A model generated the notes under the pieces. It searched no databases, was not told where the DNA came from, and saw only the letters and a program-made list of their open reading frames with translations. This document shows positions 5,952 through 6,215 of a stretch of DNA of 6,215 bases, one piece after another. The stretch comes from Prevotella sp. UBA2456 (GTDB taxonomy: Bacteria > Bacteroidota > Bacteroidia > Bacteroidales > Bacteroidaceae). The stretch's first letter is position 1; each line of letters starts with the position of its first letter. Made by a program: the position numbers and the translations under genes. The DNA lies in the NCBI GenBank assembly GCA_002342415.1, contig DDPY01000029.1:1-6215 (forward strand), written 5' to 3'.

Positions 5952-6215
5952 TGAAACATGAAATCGATCCCAAAGACACCATTCGAGCGCAGGCATTCGA
6001 ACTGTGGATGAAATCTCCTATGCCGATGGTGACGCTCACGAAGACCTTCGATGTGACAAGGCTCTGTAGAGTGAGCCATAGGCGCGGTATAAAGTTCAAC
6101 ATGCTGCTTTGCTGGTGCATCGGCAAGACTGCTAGTCGAATAGACGAGTTCTATTTGCTGCCGGAGCAAGGGAAACTGTATAAGTACGACCGTCTTGCCA
6201 TCAACGTGATAGTGA
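5951..6215 (+). CDS. CatA-like O-acetyltransferase, N-terminal part (3' truncated by window)
   Basis: Eighty-eight residues of a chloramphenicol-acetyltransferase-like protein (PF00302 type) are visible; the family is usually about 205-220 residues, so roughly 40 percent is present. Supporting features are the opening DPKDTIRAQAFELWMKSP, comparable to the R-x-x-x-F-E start of CAT enzymes; T-K-T-F-D-V-T-R-L (30-38), matching the CAT D-V/I-T strand; and a helix, KFNMLLCWCIGKTASRIDEF (48-67), matching the family K-F-x-x-x-L-x-x-x-I...E-F-R segment. The catalytic H-H-x-x-x-D-G motif lies beyond the window, so activity cannot be judged. Bacteroidetes carry many chromosomal members of unknown acceptor, so this should not be read as chloramphenicol resistance. 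The ATG at 5951 shares its A with the DUF3795 stop (TGATG), which fixes the start and shows the two genes are translationally coupled. Confidence 0.85.
   Translation, partial: MKHEIDPKDTIRAQAFELWMKSPMPMVTLTKTFDVTRLCRVSHRRGIKFNMLLCWCIGKTASRIDEFYLLPEQGKLYKYDRLAINVIV

Noticed and set aside
5951..6215. Reading the CatA-like gene as an antibiotic-resistance gene
   Set aside because: Only the N-terminal part is visible, the catalytic motif is outside the window, and chromosomal CatA-like proteins in Bacteroidetes mostly have unknown acceptors.

Overview
The window looks like chromosomal DNA from a member of the Bacteroidales, most likely a gut or rumen Prevotella/Segatella relative. The reasons are a textbook Bacteroidetes promoter (TTTG, 20 bases, TAnnTTTG) at 1891-1922, A-rich leaders in place of clear Shine-Dalgarno sites, and a TonB-receptor-like outer-membrane barrel of the type common in that order. 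The other gene families also fit this group. The genus is an inference from general familiarity, not from a search. All genes lie on the + strand, and no RNA gene, insertion sequence or CRISPR array was seen.

Layout. (a) Up to 1856: the 3' part of a large outer-membrane beta-barrel protein whose N-terminus lies before the window. (b) 1857-1959: a 103-base gap with the promoter, flanked by an 8-base inverted repeat. (c) 1960-4807: three closely packed genes. These are a membrane-anchored choloylglycine-hydrolase-like (Ntn) amide hydrolase, an integral-membrane acyltransferase-3 protein whose start overlaps the hydrolase stop, and a zinc-ribbon/pyridoxamine-phosphate-oxidase-like fusion. (d) 4857-5366: a small CDP-alcohol phosphatidyltransferase with an intact catalytic signature. 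(e) 5346-5564: an apparently broken gene for a small exported protein, whose signal peptide is interrupted by the same TAA that ends the phosphatidyltransferase. (f) 5604-5951: a cysteine-rich DUF3795 protein, overlapping by one base (g) the start of a CatA-like O-acetyltransferase that runs off the end.

How they may work together. The promoter at 1891-1922 could drive everything from 1960 to at least 4807, since no further good promoter or terminator is visible between these genes. Hydrolase plus acyltransferase suggests removal and transfer of acyl groups at the cell envelope, and the phosphatidyltransferase also acts on membrane lipids. No shared substrate can be read from the sequence. 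I see no strong evidence for a wholly new system. The most informative oddities are the interrupted signal peptide around 5364 and the overlapping hydrolase/acyltransferase pair.
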